64,000 bases of DNA, taken from Candidatus Hydrogenedentota bacterium. Its GTDB lineage: Bacteria; Hydrogenedentota; Hydrogenedentia; Hydrogenedentales; JAEUWI01. Location of the stretch: NCBI GenBank assembly GCA_016182605.1, contig JACPGE010000047.1, forward strand, positions 27,435-91,434. Reading direction: 5' to 3'. The notes under the pieces were generated by a model that made no database searches, was not told the origin of the DNA, and saw only the letters and a list, made by a program, of their open reading frames with translations. A program made the position numbers and the translations under genes. Positions 60,988 through 64,000 of this stretch are shown here, piece by piece (within the stretch, counting starts at the first letter, position 1; the number at the start of each line of letters is the position of its first letter).

Positions 60988-63858
60988 GTGCGGCGTCTCT
61001 TTGCCTTTTTTTTAACCATATTCATTTCCGTGCCCATGGGCGCATCCGCTGCGCCAGCCCTTCCCCCCATTGACGGCATCCCGCCGCAGCCGCTCATGGC
61101 GCAGGCGCTGCGCATTGTGGACGCGCTCTCCTTCCTTGGCAGTACCCTGAGCGATGCCGACGCCGCGCGTATTCGTGAACTCGAAGATGCCGCCCACACC
61201 CCGGAACTTGCCCACGAGTTGCAGGAAATTCTGGACCGCTACTGTCTCGCCGTGGTAAACATCAACCCGGAATCGCGGGTAAAACTCGATCCCGGCCCTG
61301 CGGATCCAAACCTGATCCAGGATGGCTGGAAGGTCTTTCTGATCAAAGTCCATAACGAAGCCGCAACACGCGCAGCCATGCGGTGGGAGTCCCCCAACGC
61401 GGAACCCTCCCTCCACGTTTCAAGCGGCGCACCGGAACCCAAACCCGAATCCCTCATCACCCCGGGACAACTCGGCAACCGCTTCCTCACGATGGCCTTC
61501 CACGAAAAGCGCCCCATGACCCGTGAGTTGACCGGATTCCCCCTCGAATACAAGATCCTTCAGATATACGCCAGTGCCGCCGGGCCGCGCGAAGCGCAAA
61601 TCTCCTTCAACGTGGGGTCGGGAACCGAAGATCTGGGCTACCGCAACGCGCTGCCCGTGCTCTTCGACTGCAAGCCCAGCGTGAAGGTCGTACTCGATGT
61701 GCGCGATGAGGACGATGCCCCCGTGATGGCCGGCTTCGTCATTCGAGACAATGTGGACCGCCTGGATCCGGAGGACCCCAAGATCGCCAAAGACTACCGC
61801 CTGAATAAAGCCCTCTCCGCGCCCTGGCAGCGGCAGGGTCTCGACACGCGGCCGCTCGTCGGCGTTTACCCCCTGCCCGCGCGCCGCGTCGCCGCGACGG
61901 ATCCCTACCCCGATTTTTTCTTTCAGCCACAGATCTACCGCAAGACCGGCGAGCACGTCATGCTCCCGCCGGGCGATTACGAGTTCACCGTGACGCGCGG
62001 CCCGGAATACCTTTCTGAAACGCGCACTGTAAACATCCCGGACGACGGCGACACCTACACGGTTAACTTCAAGCTGAAACGCTGGATTCACATGAAGGAA
62101 AAAGGCTGGTTCAGCGCCGATCACCACGTGCACGCCGGCGGCTGCAGCCACTATGAGAGCCCCGAAGCCGGCGTCAAGCCTGCCGCCATGATGCGCCAGG
62201 CCGAAGGCGAAGACCTCAATGTCGCCTGCGTCCTCACTTGGGGCCCCTGCTGGTACCACCAGAAAACCTTCTTCGAAGGCAAGGTCAGCGATCTCTCCTC
62301 GAAGGAGTACCAGATGCGCTACGACGTCGAGGTCTCGGGCTTTCCCTCCTCCCACGCCGGCCACCTCTGCCTCTTGCGCCTCTCCGAAGACGACTACCCC
62401 GGCACCACAAAAATCGAGGAATGGCCCAGTTGGACCCTACCCGTCCTCCAGTGGGGCAAGGATCAGGGCGGCGTCGTGGGCTATTCCCACTCGGGATGGG
62501 GCCTCGAACCGATGGCGCCCACGGATGAACTCCCCAACTACGTCACGCCGAAGTTCGACGGTATCGGCGCCAACGAATACATCGTCACGGCGGTACACGA
62601 TGCCGTCGACTTCATCTCCGCGGGCGACACGCCCCTCACGATGGAGTTGAACATCTGGTACCACATCCTCAACTGCGGCTTCCGCACCGCCATCAGCGGT
62701 GAAACGGATTATCCCTGCATCTTCGACGATCGCGTCGGCATGGCGCGCAGTTACGCCAAGGTCGAAGGCGGCCTGAGCTTCGACGCCTTCATGGATCACA
62801 TCAAGGCAGGCGCCAACTACGTTTCCGACGGGCGCTCCCATCTCTACAACTTCAGCGTGAACGGCGCCGCCCTCACAACAAACGGCAACGAAATCCAGCT
62901 CGCGCAGCCCGGCACGCTTTCCATCACCGCCGAAGCCGCAGCCTACTTGCCCGAACAGCAGGATGAGGCCGGCGCGCGCATCGCGGCCAGCGGCGTGATC
63001 GGGCGTCCCTACTGGCACATCGAAAAGGCCCGCGTCGGCGTCTCGCGAAAAGTGCCCGTCGAACTCGTCGTCAATGGCTACGCCGTGGACAAGGTCGAGA
63101 TCGAGGCGGACGGCTCGCCCCAGCCCATCGCCTTCCAACACACCATCGACAAGAGCAGTTGGGTGGCCCTGCGCATTCTCTACAGTGCCCACACGAATCC
63201 TGTGTACGCAATCGTCGCGGACCAACCCGTGCGCGCCTCGAAACGCAGCGCCCAATGGTGCATCGACGCCGTGGACCAGTGCTTCACCATGAAGGAGCCC
63301 GCCATCCGCAAGGAGGAAAAGAAGGCGGCCCTGGAGGCCTACGACCGCGCACGGCAAGCCTATCAATTAATCCTTGATGAGGCCTACGACGATCGCGTGG
63401 CCGCACCCGGCGTGGTGACGTCCGTGCAGTTGCTTCCGCCACGGCCCCAGCCGGAAAAAGGAGAGCTCGTCGGCGTGCAATCCGGCAACGTGACCCACAC
63501 CCAGGGCTGGCTCTTTTCCTACGCGAACAACTCCAGCTTCGAAGGCTACGGCTACTGGACCCTGAAGGGCGCCGGTTCCGAAACCTTCACCTGGGACTGT
63601 CAGGGCGTGACGCCCGGCATCTACGAGGTGCACGCATGGGTGCAAAACGACCCGAGAAAAGATCACGCCACGAACGCGCACTACCACGTGCTCAGTGCGG
63701 ACGGCGCCTTTGACGCCTTCGTCGACCAGACCAAGGACTACCAGACTTGGCACCGCCTCGGACAATTCCGCCTCAGCCCGCACAGCAAAATCATTCTGGA
63801 CAACAACGCCGACGGCAATGTCGTCGCCGACGCCCTCCTCCTCATCCCCGCAAACTAA
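60988..63858 (+). CDS. Exported PHP-domain metallohydrolase (CehA/McbA-like) with golvesin-type C-terminus
   Basis: The 956-residue product starts at GTG 60988 seven bases after GGAGG; the signal peptide is RRLFAFFLTIFISVPMGASA. A beta-rich N-terminal half leads to a CehA/McbA-type PHP domain: SADHHVHAGG (first metal His pair), VGYSHSGWG and SGETDYPCIFDDR. A C-terminal domain (residues ~830-956, GIYEVHAWVQNDPR, then NADGNVVADALLL) is like golvesin/xanthan-lyase CBD-type modules. It is probably an extracellular phosphoesterase or carbohydrate-linked hydrolase; the substrate is unknown. Confidence 0.85.
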   Translation: MRRLFAFFLTIFISVPMGASAAPALPPIDGIPPQPLMAQALRIVDALSFLGSTLSDADAARIRELEDAAHTPELAHELQEILDRYCLAVVNINPESRVKLDPGPADPNLIQDGWKVFLIKVHNEAATRAAMRWESPNAEPSLHVSSGAPEPKPESLITPGQLGNRFLTMAFHEKRPMTRELTGFPLEYKILQIYASAAGPREAQISFNVGSGTEDLGYRNALPVLFDCKPSVKVVLDVRDEDDAPVMAGFVIRDNVDRLDPEDPKIAKDYRLNKALSAPWQRQGLDTRPLVGVYPLPARRVAATDPYPDFFFQPQIYRKTGEHVMLPPGDYEFTVTRGPEYLSETRTVNIPDDGDTYTVNFKLKRWIHMKEKGWFSADHHVHAGGCSHYESPEAGVKPAAMMRQAEGEDLNVACVLTWGPCWYHQKTFFEGKVSDLSSKEYQMRYDVEVSGFPSSHAGHLCLLRLSEDDYPGTTKIEEWPSWTLPVLQWGKDQGGVVGYSHSGWGLEPMAPTDELPNYVTPKFDGIGANEYIVTAVHDAVDFISAGDTPLTMELNIWYHILNCGFRTAISGETDYPCIFDDRVGMARSYAKVEGGLSFDAFMDHIKAGANYVSDGRSHLYNFSVNGAALTTNGNEIQLAQPGTLSITAEAAAYLPEQQDEAGARIAASGVIGRPYWHIEKARVGVSRKVPVELVVNGYAVDKVEIEADGSPQPIAFQHTIDKSSWVALRILYSAHTNPVYAIVADQPVRASKRSAQWCIDAVDQCFTMKEPAIRKEEKKAALEAYDRARQAYQLILDEAYDDRVAAPGVVTSVQLLPPRPQPEKGELVGVQSGNVTHTQGWLFSYANNSSFEGYGYWTLKGAGSETFTWDCQGVTPGIYEVHAWVQNDPRKDHATNAHYHVLSADGAFDAFVDQTKDYQTWHRLGQFRLSPHSKIILDNNADGNVVADALLLIPAN

Positions 63859-63860
63859 TC

Positions 63861-63875
63861 CACCAAGGGGACTGT
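63861..63875. repeat. GGGACTGT dispersed repeat, single core
   Basis: CACCAAGGGGACTGT just after the preceding stop matches the start of the block at 20191-20205 and is related to that at 10080. Confidence 0.6.
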
Positions 63876-63918
63876 TAGCATGCATAGGCGTGGTTTTTTC
63901 AAGCGGAGATGAAAAAGT

Positions 63919-63995
63919 GGGAAGCCTCCGGGCAATATTCGCAAATCGAATGGCGTGGACCGACGGGTCGGCCACGAAACCCAAGGAGACTTCCC
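63919..63995 (+). promoter_or_regulatory. Leader inverted repeat that may hide a ribosome-binding site
   Basis: GGGAAGCCTCC (63919-63929) is complementary, with one mismatch, to GGAGACTTCCC (63985-63995), which contains the Shine-Dalgarno of the gene starting at 63996. Pairing would block translation. Such leaders occur in some transposase genes, but there is not enough sequence to tell. Confidence 0.4.
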
Positions 63996-64000
63996 ATGAA
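63996..64000 (+). CDS. Start of a gene cut by the right edge of the window (putative)
   Basis: ATGAA follows AAGGAG at good spacing (seven bases). Only the start codon and two bases are visible, so the product is unknown. Confidence 0.4.

Overview
The window is 64 kb of high-GC bacterial chromosome. It has no rRNA, no tRNA that I can recognise and no CRISPR array. Three things point to a deep-branching PVC/FCB-side lineage: very large exported proteins with (Gly-Glu)n linkers and dockerin-like C-termini, an H-X9-DG type prepilin, and an archaeal/eukaryote-type homodimeric GlyRS. Candidatus Hydrogenedentota or a planctomycete-like relative would fit best. This placement is inference; no rRNA is present to test it.

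Layout. 1-7.3 kb: edge of an exported protein, pilT, a secreted subtilase, a decayed IS630 copy and a small exported protein. 7.5-8.5 kb: two adjacent HicAB-type toxin-antitoxin pairs in opposite gene order. 8.7-12.4 kb: glycyl-tRNA synthetase, a methyltransferase and rsgA. 12.5-17.0 kb: a 1,517-residue beta-propeller/dihaem cytochrome c/PqaA-like/dockerin-like fusion. 17.3-20.1 kb: a NatA-like ATPase and a NatB-like permease fused to a CPBP protease. 20.4-22.5 kb: lysA with an MntA-HepT module and a duplicated lysA 3' end. 22.8-29.2 kb: radA-disA-pyrK-pyrD, a repeat-rich gap, then pyrF-pyrE. 29.3-33.7 kb: a three-gene operon ending in a WD40-caspase lipoprotein, followed by a duplicated pyrE 3' end. 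33.8-38.6 kb: dihaem peroxidase, chemoreceptor and OprB-type porin. 38.6-41.4 kb: repeats around a NagD-like phosphatase. 41.4-56.7 kb: envelope proteins, including an LVIVD-repeat giant, a prepilin and a kinase/lipoprotein/outer-membrane/beta-helix cluster. 57.2-63.9 kb: a GH4 glycosidase, a HEAT-like protein, an acylphosphatase, a coiled-coil protein and a PHP-domain metallohydrolase.

How the genes work together. Housekeeping functions cover pyrimidine synthesis (pyrK, pyrD, pyrF, pyrE), lysine/DAP (lysA), recombination with c-di-AMP signalling (radA-disA) and translation (glyQS, rsgA). Most other genes encode exported or envelope proteins, as expected for a heterotrophic polymer degrader with an elaborate surface.

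The most unusual signal occurs twice. A conflict-type cassette lies directly downstream of an intact housekeeping gene, and a second ~95% identical copy of only that gene's 3' end lies on the far side of the cassette (lysA/MntA-HepT and pyrE/caspase operon). No integrase is visible. The intergenic regions also hold at least four families of structured repeats. One is a three-unit hairpin array at 40.57-41.24 kb whose stems show a compensatory base change.
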